Below are positions 1 to 7,478 of a stretch of 64,000 nucleotides of DNA, one piece after another (the first letter of the stretch is position 1; each line of letters begins with the position of its first letter). Below the pieces are notes generated by a model that saw only the letters and a program-made list of their open reading frames with translations, made no database searches and was not told the DNA's origin. Position numbers and translations under genes: made by a program. Source of the stretch: Streptomyces sp. NBC_00448 (GTDB lineage Bacteria; Actinomycetota; Actinomycetes; Streptomycetales; Streptomycetaceae); NCBI RefSeq assembly GCF_036014115.1, contig NZ_CP107913.1, forward strand, positions 372,001 through 436,000, given 5' to 3'.

Positions 1-1
1 G

Positions 2-733
2 GCCGAACTCGCCGAACTGCCCGACCCGGCCGACCCGGCCGACCCGCCCGGCGGAAGCGGGGTGCTGGCCGCCCGGGTGGCCGCCGTACGGGGGGTGCTG
101 GCCGCGGGCGGCGGGCAGCCGGCGGAGGCGGTCGAGGAACGGGTGGCCGCGTCGGTGGTCCATCTCGGCCTGGTGGCGCGGCTGCTGTCCCCGTACCTGG
201 CGCTGGCGGTGCTGTACGGGCGGGTGCCCGGGCGGGTGCGGCTGGCCGATCTGCGCTGGCAGCCCGCGCTCGGCGGACCGTACCCGCTGGCGTTGCCGCT
301 GCCGCCCGGGACGGACCACATGCCCGGGACGGCCGCGGATCGTACAGGGGGCGTGAATCGTGCGGCGGGCGCGGACCTCGCGGCGCTCGCCGACCGGTTC
401 TCCGCCGCGGTGTTCGAGGGCGCGGTACGCGAGGTCGAGTCGGCGTGCGCGGAGTTCCGCGTGTCGCCGCACGTCCTGCGCGGCAACACCGCGTCCGCGG
501 TGAACGGCGCGGCGCGGATGATCGCCGCCGCGCGCCCGGACGCCGCCGCGCGGGCCGAGGCGCTGACCGGCCTGCTGCTGGAGCGCGGACGCTTGCGCGG
601 GAGCGGACGGCGTACCCCCGGCGGGGGGTTCCGGCGGAACAGCTGCTGCCTGATCTACCGGGCGGCGCCCGGGCACGCGGGCGCGTTGTGCGGGGACTGT
701 GCGCTCTCGCGTGTCCCCGTGCGCCCGGGATGA
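2..733 (+). CDS. FhuF-like (2Fe-2S) siderophore/iron reductase family protein, 5' partial
   Basis: The reading frame is open from the first bases of the window, so the true start probably lies upstream; a GTG at 62 is the first in-window start. The C-terminus carries the arrangement CC-x13-C-x2-C (CCLIYR...LCGDC), the [2Fe-2S] ligand signature of the FhuF family, whose members reduce ferric siderophores in the cytoplasm to release iron. The upstream part is Ala/Arg/Gly-rich, as in actinobacterial FhuF-like proteins. The gene ends about 40 bases before the Nur-like repeat of the next gene. The family call rests mainly on the cysteine tail; substrate unknown. Confidence 0.72.
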   Translation, partial: AELAELPDPADPADPPGGSGVLAARVAAVRGVLAAGGGQPAEAVEERVAASVVHLGLVARLLSPYLALAVLYGRVPGRVRLADLRWQPALGGPYPLALPLPPGTDHMPGTAADRTGGVNRAAGADLAALADRFSAAVFEGAVREVESACAEFRVSPHVLRGNTASAVNGAARMIAAARPDAAARAEALTGLLLERGRLRGSGRRTPGGGFRRNSCCLIYRAAPGHAGALCGDCALSRVPVRPG

Positions 734-768
734 GCCTGGTCGGAGCGATGGGAGTACGCCGACGCCCG

Positions 769-793
769 CTTGTTGCAAGTGAGTCGCAACAAG
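769..793. promoter_or_regulatory. Nur-type (nickel-responsive Fur family) operator
   Basis: A perfect 8-bp inverted repeat, CTTGTTGC (769-776) and GCAACAAG (786-793), is separated by 9 bases. Its core reads TTGCAA-N5-TCGCAA (773-789), which fits the Streptomyces Nur box tTGCaa-N5-ttGCAA. It lies about 50 bp before the nickel/cobalt permease start. Nickel-loaded Nur represses nickel uptake genes in Streptomyces, so nickel repression of the permease is the expected effect. Inferred from sequence match and context. Confidence 0.72.
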
Positions 794-841
794 TAACGTG
801 TCGCGTTGAGAAGTCCCCGTCCCCTCGCAAAGGACCCCACG

Positions 842-1978
842 TTGAGTTCCACCATCGAGGCCCCCTCCGCTCCGGGGTCCCGCCTGCATCGGATATCGGC
901 GTCGATGTCGCGCGCCGAATGGACCCGGTTGGGCGGCATGGCCGCGTTCATCGTGGCGCTCCACGTCATCGGCTGGTTCACGCTCGCCGTGATCGTCGCA
1001 CCGCACCACTACAAGACCGGCACCGGGGTGTTCGGCGTCGGCATCGGGGTGACCGCCTACACGCTCGGGATGCGGCACGCCTTCGACGCCGACCACATCG
1101 CGGCCATCGACAACACCACCCGCAAGCTGATGGGCGAGGGCAAGCGGCCGCTGTCGGTGGGCTTCTGGTTCTCCCTCGGCCACTCCTCGATCGTCTTCGC
1201 GCTGGCCTTCCTGCTCTCCATCGGCATCAAGTCGCTCGCCAACCCGGTCGCGCAGGACAACTCCGGCCTGCACGACGTCACCGGCTGGATCGGCACCACC
1301 GTCTCGAGCACGTTCCTGTACGCCATCGCGCTGGTCAACCTGCTGATCCTGGCCGGGATCTGGAAGGTCTTCCGGCGCATGCGGCACGGCGAGTTCGACG
1401 AGGCCGCGCTGGAGGACCAGCTCAACAACCGCGGCTTCATGAACCGCCTGCTCGGCCGCCTGATGAAGTCCGTCACCAGCCCCTGGCAGATGTACCCGAT
1501 CGGCCTGCTCTTCGGCCTGGGCTTCGACACCGCCACCGAGATCGCGCTGCTCGTGCTGGCCGGCTCCGGCGCCGCCTCGGGCCTGCCCTGGTACGCGATC
1601 CTCTGCCTGCCCGTCCTCTTCGCCGCCGGGATGTGCCTGCTCGACACCATCGACGGCTCGTTCATGAACTTCGCCTACGAGTGGGCGTTCTCCAAGCCGG
1701 TCCGCAAGGTCTACTACAACCTCACCATCACCGGCCTGTCCGTCGCCGTCGCCCTCATCATCGGCACCGTCGAACTCCTCGGCCTCGTCGCCGACAAGGC
1801 GAACCTCCACGGCGCCTTCTGGGACTGGGTCGGCGGGCTCGACCTCAACATCGTCGGCTACGTCATCGTCGGCCTGTTCTTCCTCACCTGGGCCGTCGCC
1901 CTGACCGTCTGGAAGTTCGGCAACATCGAGGAGAAGTGGTCCACCGGGCTGCGCGCCACGGACACCCCCGCGGAATAG
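842..1978 (+). CDS. HoxN/HupN/NixA (NiCoT) family nickel/cobalt permease
   Basis: Inner-membrane secondary transporter importing Ni2+ and/or Co2+. The NiCoT signature RHAFDADHI begins near residue 77, with the family Asp/His metal-selectivity residues, and the second motif GLGFDTATEI lies near residue 225. Hydrophobic segments fit the usual eight-helix topology. I chose the TTG at 842 because AAAGGA sits just upstream at good spacing; a TTG at 806 lacks a ribosome site and an ATG at 905 is also possible, giving 378 aa from 842. A Nur-like operator lies directly upstream. The urease cluster about 40 kb away is a plausible consumer of the nickel. Confidence 0.92.
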   Translation: MSSTIEAPSAPGSRLHRISASMSRAEWTRLGGMAAFIVALHVIGWFTLAVIVAPHHYKTGTGVFGVGIGVTAYTLGMRHAFDADHIAAIDNTTRKLMGEGKRPLSVGFWFSLGHSSIVFALAFLLSIGIKSLANPVAQDNSGLHDVTGWIGTTVSSTFLYAIALVNLLILAGIWKVFRRMRHGEFDEAALEDQLNNRGFMNRLLGRLMKSVTSPWQMYPIGLLFGLGFDTATEIALLVLAGSGAASGLPWYAILCLPVLFAAGMCLLDTIDGSFMNFAYEWAFSKPVRKVYYNLTITGLSVAVALIIGTVELLGLVADKANLHGAFWDWVGGLDLNIVGYVIVGLFFLTWAVALTVWKFGNIEEKWSTGLRATDTPAE

Positions 1979-2060
1979 GGCGTGGCGGCCGGACCGGCAG
2001 GTCGGCTACGGTCGGAGCCCGGCCGCGAAGCGCCGGGTCCCAGGGGGGGTTGATGCCGCA

Positions 2061-2929
2061 GTGACCGGGTTCGACGGCAATGGGTTCGACGAGAGCGGGT
2101 CCGACGAGAGCGGGCGCTCGATCTGGTCGGGGAGGGCCGTCGCGTACGCGGAGTCCTTCGCGGCGGTGTGCGCGTATCCGATCGGGGACCTGCTCGACGC
2201 CGTCGGGGCCGGTCCCGGCGTCCATCTGCTGGATGTCGGCACCGGGTCGGGGAACGTCGCCGCGGCGGCGTACGCGAGGGGCGCGCGGATCACCGCCGTC
2301 GACGCCGAACCGGGCATGGTCGAGCTCACCGCGCAGGCGGTGCCGACAGCCGACGTCCGTGTCGCCGAACTGCCGTCCTGCCCTTCGCCGACGCCACCTT
2401 CGACGCGGTGACCGCCAACTTCGTGCTGGACCACGTCGGCCGGCCGCGGCGCGCGCTGGCCGAGCTGAACCGGGTGACCCGGCCGGGCGGCCGGATCGCG
2501 GTGACGGTGTGGTGCGTGCCGGCCGGGAGCGGGCAGGCCCTGCTGGGACGGGCGACCGAGGCCGCCGGCGTGCGGCGCCCACCCCACCGAGCGGTGCTGC
2601 CGCCCGAGACCGACTTCCCGCGCACCGAGCGGGGCCTGCTGGACCTCCTGCCGGCCGCCGGCCTCGCCCGCCCGTCCTGCCGCACCCTCGCCTGGGACCA
2701 TCTGACCTCCGCCGGGCAGTGGTGGCAGGGCGCGGCGTCGGGCGTCGGCTTCACCGGTCACCTCATCGCCGCCCAACCGGCCGCGACCCGGGCGGAGATC
2801 AAACGGCACTTCGATCTGCTCAGTGCGGGGTTCACCACTCCCGACGGTCGGCTCGCCCTCCCGCACCAGGCCCTGCTCGCCGGCGCGACCGCCCAGCCGG
2901 GACCCGTACCGGTACCCCGGACCGGTTGA
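2061..2929 (+). pseudogene. Class I SAM-dependent methyltransferase, frameshifted
   Basis: The N-terminal half is in one frame from the GTG at 2061 and contains motif I (LLDVGTGSGNVA) and the acidic loop AVDAEPGM. The C-terminal half continues in another frame with LPFADATFDAV, the post-I/II region, and ALAELNRVTRPGGRIAV, the post-II/III region, ending at 2929. The switch is at about 2373-2376 inside an intact alignment: ...VRVAEL | VLPFADATF. One missing base would explain it. Together the halves make a normal-length (about 290 aa) Methyltransf_11 enzyme of unknown substrate. Either a sequencing error or a recent inactivating deletion. Confidence 0.78.
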
Positions 2930-3002
2930 CCGTCCCCGGCCGGGCCGTCGCCGGGCCGTCTCTCACGGAACCGGCCCTGTCGCCCCACGCGTCTTGTGTG
3001 CC

Positions 3003-3908
3003 ATGGCTTCCGACCAGCAGCAGGACCACGCGGGCGGGTCCGAACGCGTCCGGCCGAAGTCGCCCGCCACGCCCACCACCCCCGCCACGCCCGGCGAGCC
3101 CGCCCTTCCCGTCCCCAAGAGCCGAGCGGACGCCCGGGGCGAGGAACTGGTCGGAGAGGCCACGGAGGGCGGGCCGATCATCGTCGTCACCGCCATCGCG
3201 CTCAAGCGGCACGTCCACGACGCCCTTGCCCAGCGCCTCGGTCCCGGTCACATCCTCCTGGACATCCGCCACGCCGGACCGGACGCCGACATCGTGCTCA
3301 TCCCACCTGCCAGCGCCCAGCTCCTCGGCCACCTGCGCCGGCAGTTCCCCCAAGCGCGCATCCTCGCCACCGAGTTCACCGACGACAGCTACGGCGCCGA
3401 TTTCCGGGGCCCCATCAGCCGCATCCTCGACAGCGACATCGACGGGTACTTCATGGCGCCGACCCTCGACGACCTGGCGCGCGTCACCCACAGCGCCGGC
3501 CGAGCCGTTGCCGGAGCCCTCGCCGGCGGCACGGGAAGCGCCTCGCGGCGTCCCGTCGACTTCCTTGCGGCCAACCGGCGCCTTCTGCTGGAAAGCGGCC
3601 ACGCGGTCGATCCGAGCCCCGCCGATCCGGGCCAGGCCGATCCGAGCCCCGCCGAACCGGGCCAGGCCGATCCGGGCCAGGCCGACGCCCCGGCGCAGGG
3701 CGGGGTCACGATCGATCTCGACGCGTGGGCCCGCACGCTCGAAGGCAGCGCGCCGATCCTGGCGGGCCTCGCGTGGCCGCTGATCCTGCAGTTCCTGCGG
3801 CAAGGTGTGCCGGTCACCGTCGTCGGCGGCCCGCCCGGGAGCTGGACAGCCCGGGCACGCGCGGCAGGAGTCCAGGTCCGTCCCTCGTCTCGACGGCTCC
3901 CCGGCTGA
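3003..3908 (+). CDS. Hypothetical protein with internal DPSPADPGQA-type repeats
   Basis: I do not recognise this 301-aa protein. The start is the ATG at 3003 (MASDQQQ); no clear ribosome site is visible and the frame is open further upstream. The N-terminal 35 residues are polar and proline-rich. A compact hydrophobic/charged domain follows (IIVVTAIALKRHV through GRAVAGAL), then a low-complexity Asp/Pro/Gln/Ala linker made of repeats (3609-3683), then a second short domain (VTIDLDAWARTLEG...). No signal peptide or clear membrane span. The two-domain-plus-linker layout suggests a cytoplasmic binding protein, but no function can be given. Confidence 0.55.
   Translation: MASDQQQDHAGGSERVRPKSPATPTTPATPGEPALPVPKSRADARGEELVGEATEGGPIIVVTAIALKRHVHDALAQRLGPGHILLDIRHAGPDADIVLIPPASAQLLGHLRRQFPQARILATEFTDDSYGADFRGPISRILDSDIDGYFMAPTLDDLARVTHSAGRAVAGALAGGTGSASRRPVDFLAANRRLLLESGHAVDPSPADPGQADPSPAEPGQADPGQADAPAQGGVTIDLDAWARTLEGSAPILAGLAWPLILQFLRQGVPVTVVGGPPGSWTARARAAGVQVRPSSRRLPG
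3609..3683 (+). repeat. Intragenic 30-bp tandem repeat (2.5 units)
   Basis: Two near-identical 30-base units (3609-3638 and 3639-3668, one base different) and a half unit (3669-3683) encode DPSPADPGQA, DPSPAEPGQA and DPGQA in the linker of the hypothetical protein. In-frame repeats of this type vary by slippage and lengthen flexible linkers. Confidence 0.85.
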
Positions 3909-3953
3909 CGTGCGGGCGCCGGGAACCTGGTGCCGGGGCAGGACCCACGAGTC

Positions 3954-4334
3954 TCACAGGGGGTTGAGGCGCGCCTTGAGCAGGCAGAACTCATTGCCCT
4001 CGGGGTCGGTCAGGACATGCCACGACTCCTCCCCCGTCTGGCCGATGTCGGCCGGGCGCGCGCCCAGCCCCAGCAGGCGTTCGAGCTCGGCGTCCTGATC
4101 CCGGTCGGTGGCGTTGACGTCGATGTGCAGCCGGGACTTCCCCGGCTCCGGCTCGTCCCTGCGGCTGAGGAAGATCGTCGGCTGCGGACCGCCGAACCCT
4201 TCGCGCGGCCCGATCTCCACCGAGCCGTCGTCCTCGCGATCGAGCACGACGAAGTCCAGGACCTCGCACCAGAACCGCGCCAGCACCTCGGGGTCGCGGC
4301 AACCCAGCACGAGTTCACCGATACGACACGCCAT
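3954..4334 (-). CDS. VOC (glyoxalase/bleomycin-resistance/dioxygenase) family protein
   Basis: A 126-aa cytoplasmic protein beginning MACRIGELVLGCRDPEVLARFW, the typical first beta-alpha unit of a single VOC module, and ending near HVLTDPEGNEFCLL, the usual closing motif with the metal-ligand Glu. It has the two-betaalphabetabetabeta-repeat length of small actinobacterial VOC proteins. The ATG at 4334 is preceded by AGCAGG at about 8 bases. Metal ligand candidates are His in SRLHIDV and Glu in GNEF. Substrate not predictable; antibiotic-binding and metabolic dioxygenase-like roles are both seen in the family. Confidence 0.85.
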   Translation of the reverse strand: MACRIGELVLGCRDPEVLARFWCEVLDFVVLDREDDGSVEIGPREGFGGPQPTIFLSRRDEPEPGKSRLHIDVNATDRDQDAELERLLGLGARPADIGQTGEESWHVLTDPEGNEFCLLKARLNPL

Positions 4335-4518
4335 CACGCAACCTGCTCTCAGCCGGGAACCGCGGGGGAACCGCCGGGGAACCCTCTCGCCCACCCGTGG
4401 GCGCCCGGCGGAAAACAACCCCGCGACCGTACCGGACGGGCCGAGCGCGGGCGAAGCGATTTCGGGCCCCCCGTCCGCCAGGACGTCGGTGCGGCCGATA
4501 CGAGGGCGGAGAACGCGG

Positions 4519-5529
4519 TCAGGTGAAGGTGATGACGCTGCGCCCGTGGGCGGTGCCCGCGTCCATCGCGTCGAGCACGGACGGCGCCTGTTCGAGGTCG
4601 ACGGTGCTGATCTCGGGGAGGATGCCGTGCTGTGCGGAGAACGCCAGGGTGTCCCGCAGGTCATGGGGCGAGCCGGACGGGTTCGCCACGATGTGCAGCC
4701 GGTTGAGGATCATCAACTGGGCGGGCGGGGAGAAGGGTTCCGTGTTGTAGCCGCACAGTACGAGAGTGCCGTCGGGCGCCAGCCCGCTCATCGCCGCGAC
4801 GGCGGGCGCGTTGGAGGGTGCCGCGTTCAGGACGACGTCCGCGCCGCCGTCCCACGCCCGCAGGGTCTCGCCGGGGTCCTGGTCGTCGGTGGCCACGAAC
4901 AGCTCCGCGCCCAGTGCCTTGGCGGCGTCCTCACCGCGCCGCGACCGGGCGACCACCGCGACGCGGGCGCCCATCGCCACGGCGTAGCGGATCGCCAGGG
5001 CGCCGATGCCGCCGGCACCGACCACGGCGACCCTCGACGAGGCGGTCGCCCCGCCCTGCCGCAGGCCGTTGAAGGCGGTCAGACCCGCACACATCAGCGG
5101 TGCGGCGGCGACCGGGTCGAGGCCCGCCGGAAGGGGCGTGGCGAACCCCTCCTTGAGGACGGTGTACTCGGCGTACCCGCCGTCGACCACCACCCCGGTG
5201 ATCCGCTTGCGCGGGCACAGGATCGGCTCGCCGCGCGCACAGTAGTCGCAGTGCCCGTCCGAGTCGTGGAGGAACTGGCCCCCCACAGCCGTCCCGACCT
5301 CGGGCCGGCTCACCCCCGGGCCGAGCGCCGCCACCACCCCGCTGATCTCGTGCCCGGGGACGACCGGGAACGCGGCGAACGGGTACTCGCCCTTGAGGAG
5401 GTTGAGGTCCGAGTAGCAGATGCCGCACGCGGTGACCTTCACCAGCAGCTCGCCGGGTCCGGGTTCGGGGACGTCACGCGTGGTGAGGGCGAGCGGTTCG
5501 TGAACTCCTGTCGCAACAGCGGCACGCAT
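4519..5529 (-). CDS. Zinc-dependent alcohol dehydrogenase (MDR superfamily)
   Basis: 336 aa, starting with an ATG preceded by a strong GGAGG. It oxidises alcohols or reduces aldehydes with NAD(P)H. The catalytic zinc site is visible as CGICYSD (Cys) and PGHE (His-Glu), and the dinucleotide fold as VVGAGGIGALAIRYA near residue 170. The structural zinc lobe reads SDGHCDYCARGEPILC: the first of the four usual cysteines is replaced by Asp, leaving three Cys. The acidic residue could still ligate zinc, or the lobe may be weakened. Monocistronic, convergent with nothing nearby. Substrate unknown. Confidence 0.88.
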   Translation of the reverse strand: MRAAVATGVHEPLALTTRDVPEPGPGELLVKVTACGICYSDLNLLKGEYPFAAFPVVPGHEISGVVAALGPGVSRPEVGTAVGGQFLHDSDGHCDYCARGEPILCPRKRITGVVVDGGYAEYTVLKEGFATPLPAGLDPVAAAPLMCAGLTAFNGLRQGGATASSRVAVVGAGGIGALAIRYAVAMGARVAVVARSRRGEDAAKALGAELFVATDDQDPGETLRAWDGGADVVLNAAPSNAPAVAAMSGLAPDGTLVLCGYNTEPFSPPAQLMILNRLHIVANPSGSPHDLRDTLAFSAQHGILPEISTVDLEQAPSVLDAMDAGTAHGRSVITFT

Positions 5530-5844
5530 CAAATCCTCCAGAGATCCAGCCAGTCCGCCGGCCCGCGACCCTCCGCGGCGCTCCGCGGGCCCTTCACGGT
5601 GGGCTTCAGCCCGGCACCGGAGATCCCGCGCAGCCGTTCCCAGGCTAGAACGGACAAAACGGGCACGCAATGCTGAAGGGAGCCCGCCACCGGGCCCACC
5701 CCCTCGCCGCCCGCTTCCGACCCCACCGCGGGGTCACGGCGGTGCCCCGGACCACGCCCCTGGCACCGTCCCCGCGCCCTGCAGCGCGATACCGCACGAA
5801 ACCGGCCGGCCGACGATCCGCGGATCGTCGAGGTCGCCGACATC
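5530..5844. other. Gap with no recognised gene
   Basis: Upstream region of the alcohol dehydrogenase (Shine-Dalgarno about 5535-5540) followed by about 250 bases with no supported gene, RNA or strong repeat. The last 90 bases are open in frame with the next small gene and may be part of it. Confidence 0.5.
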
Positions 5845-6063
5845 ATGGAGCGCTTGATGATGCGCGCGGTGGAGGCCGGCGAGGTGGGTGCCGACGACGG
5901 CATCGACGACCAGTTCGTCGACCTGCTGGACTCAACCATGGTCGACTCCTCGCCGCACGCCGCACGGCTGTTGGCGATCCTGGAGGAGCGGGGCTGGAGG
6001 GGCTGGACCCGCATCGAGCGAGTGCCTGCCGACAGACTCAACACTGAGCTGCCGCCATCTTGA
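5845..6063 (+). CDS. Small hypothetical protein, possibly the 3' end of a longer gene
   Basis: 72 aa from the ATG at 5845 (MERLMMRAVEAGEVG...). The frame stays open upstream with gene-like residues (ADDPRIVEVADI just before the Met), so this may be the surviving C-terminal part of a decayed gene. Helical, acidic, with ending ILEERGWRGWTRIERVPADRL. No convincing ribosome site. It sits next to a region of mobile-element decay. Not recognised. Confidence 0.35.
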   Translation: MERLMMRAVEAGEVGADDGIDDQFVDLLDSTMVDSSPHAARLLAILEERGWRGWTRIERVPADRLNTELPPS

Positions 6064-6347
6064 AGGCGGTTCAGGGTCCTGGAGTGACGCTACTTGGGGT
6101 GCACGTGCCGGCCGGGGGTGGCCGTCTGCCTCAGTGAGGAACTTGGACACTTCGAAGATCAGCCGGTGGCCGTCTTTCCATGCGGGCGCCAACCCGAACG
6201 CCGGGACGAACCCCCGGATCAGGTCCCACCCGCTCCACCTCTTCCGGAGACGCGACCGTCGGCGGTGCCGTGGGGATATTCGCTGGCGCTGCCCATGTGC
6301 CTGGATGCATCGTGCGTCCTTGGGTACTCCGAGGCAGGGTGGACGGC

Positions 6348-6773
6348 GTGAAGACGAGACTGCGCGTGTTGCGTGTCGGCAACCGCAGATGCGCATGGAC
6401 GGCCGCGATCGGCCATGTGCAGGGCGATAGCGACTGCCACCGGGTCATCCGCTTGCGTGTGTGGGGCTCCGGGAAGAACGGCCGAGTGCTGCAGGTGGAC
6501 CTGCTGTCGAAGACCCCGTCGGGACCCTGGGGCGCCTGCGCGACGGACGGCGCCTATCCGACGTCCCGCGATGCGCGGGCAGTCGTTGAATACGCGCTGG
6601 CCCACGGATGGGAGGCCGACGAGGTCGGAGGGAGGTTCCTGCTGACCGAGAACGAGCATGCCGCAGCATTCGAGCTCGCCGACTTCTTGATCACTGATCG
6701 AGTTCGGGACCCGGACGCGCCGGACCCGAGCGCGCGGGTGCTTGCGCTGCCGCGCGGTGAGTCTGCTCGGTGA
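6348..6773 (+). CDS. Hypothetical protein, about 141 aa
   Basis: GTG start at 6348 preceded by GAGGCAGGGTGG. The protein has no membrane span or signal peptide and begins VKTRLRVLRVGNRRC. The segment YPTSRDARAVVEYALAHGWEADEVGGRFLLTENE resembles small actinobacterial proteins of the integron-cassette-like type that carry an HGW(E/D) motif, but I cannot assign a family firmly. It lies between a truncated small gene and a decayed recombinase, so it may be part of an old accessory insertion. Confidence 0.55.
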   Translation: MKTRLRVLRVGNRRCAWTAAIGHVQGDSDCHRVIRLRVWGSGKNGRVLQVDLLSKTPSGPWGACATDGAYPTSRDARAVVEYALAHGWEADEVGGRFLLTENEHAAAFELADFLITDRVRDPDAPDPSARVLALPRGESAR

Positions 6774-6799
6774 CCGCGCCGGACGTCGGCTGCACGAGG

Positions 6800-7460
6800 C
6801 GATCACGGTGGTCCGGGCGGCTGGTCGTCGCGTCACCGACCGGGCCTGAGTGACCGTGGCTCGAAGATGGACGATCTCCGCGTGCTGGGCCGAGAGCCGG
6901 GCGAGTGCCTGGACGCGGAGTTCGGCGAGGTCCCCGTTCGCGTTCTCCGACGCGAGCAGGCGTGCCTTGAGCCCAGCCACCGGCCCCGACAGGTAGTGCG
7001 CGGCCGCGATGTGCAGCGCCTTCCGCAGCGTCGAGGTCGTCACCGCCGGCCCCACCGGACTCGGCCAGCCCCCCAGGATCCCGGGGCAGGCGCTCCGAGG
7101 GCCGAACCGGCGGTGCAGGTCCTTCACACGCATCTGGCACGGCTCCGAGGCCCGCACCCCGGAGATGTAGATCAACTTCGACATCACATGGTTCCTGCAC
7201 GCCACCGCCTCCTTGCGGGCGTGCGCCAACTCCCGCCGCCGGCCGGCGAGGAACTCGCCGACCGCCCGCGTCGACGGCGGCACCCGCGGGACGAAGTCAC
7301 CGCGGTGTGCGTGCCGGTTGAACGGGTCGATCGGCGACTCGACCGCCGCCCCGAACCGCCGGAAGATCTCGCGCGCGTAGCGCTGCTCCCGGAACGCGAA
7401 GAAGCGGTCGGTCCGGTTCGGCGGCCTCGGGGAGGAGAGGGGAATCGTCGGGACGCGCGG
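6800..7460 (-). pseudogene. Decayed tyrosine-type site-specific recombinase fused to a helper-gene remnant
   Basis: Reading on the minus strand from about 7460, a continuous frame gives an integrase-like N-terminus (REQRYAREIFRRFGAAVESPID) and the start of the catalytic domain (RNHVMSKLIYISGVRASE, with the box-I arginine in GVRASE). It then stops resembling an integrase after LHRRFG (about 7100). The HxxR and Tyr boxes are absent. The frame runs on into another remnant (LRKALHIAAAHYLSGPVAGLKARLLASENANGDLAELRVQ), a coiled-coil-like helper seen beside such recombinases. No proper start codon. Reads as a deletion scar of a mobile element. Confidence 0.6.
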
Positions 7461-7478
7461 GCGCCGCCGATCGACGAA

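Noticed and set aside
2080..3783. A 567-codon plus-strand frame across the methyltransferase and the hypothetical gene
   Set aside because: Arg/Pro/Ser-rich out-of-frame translation of two other genes, no ribosome site.
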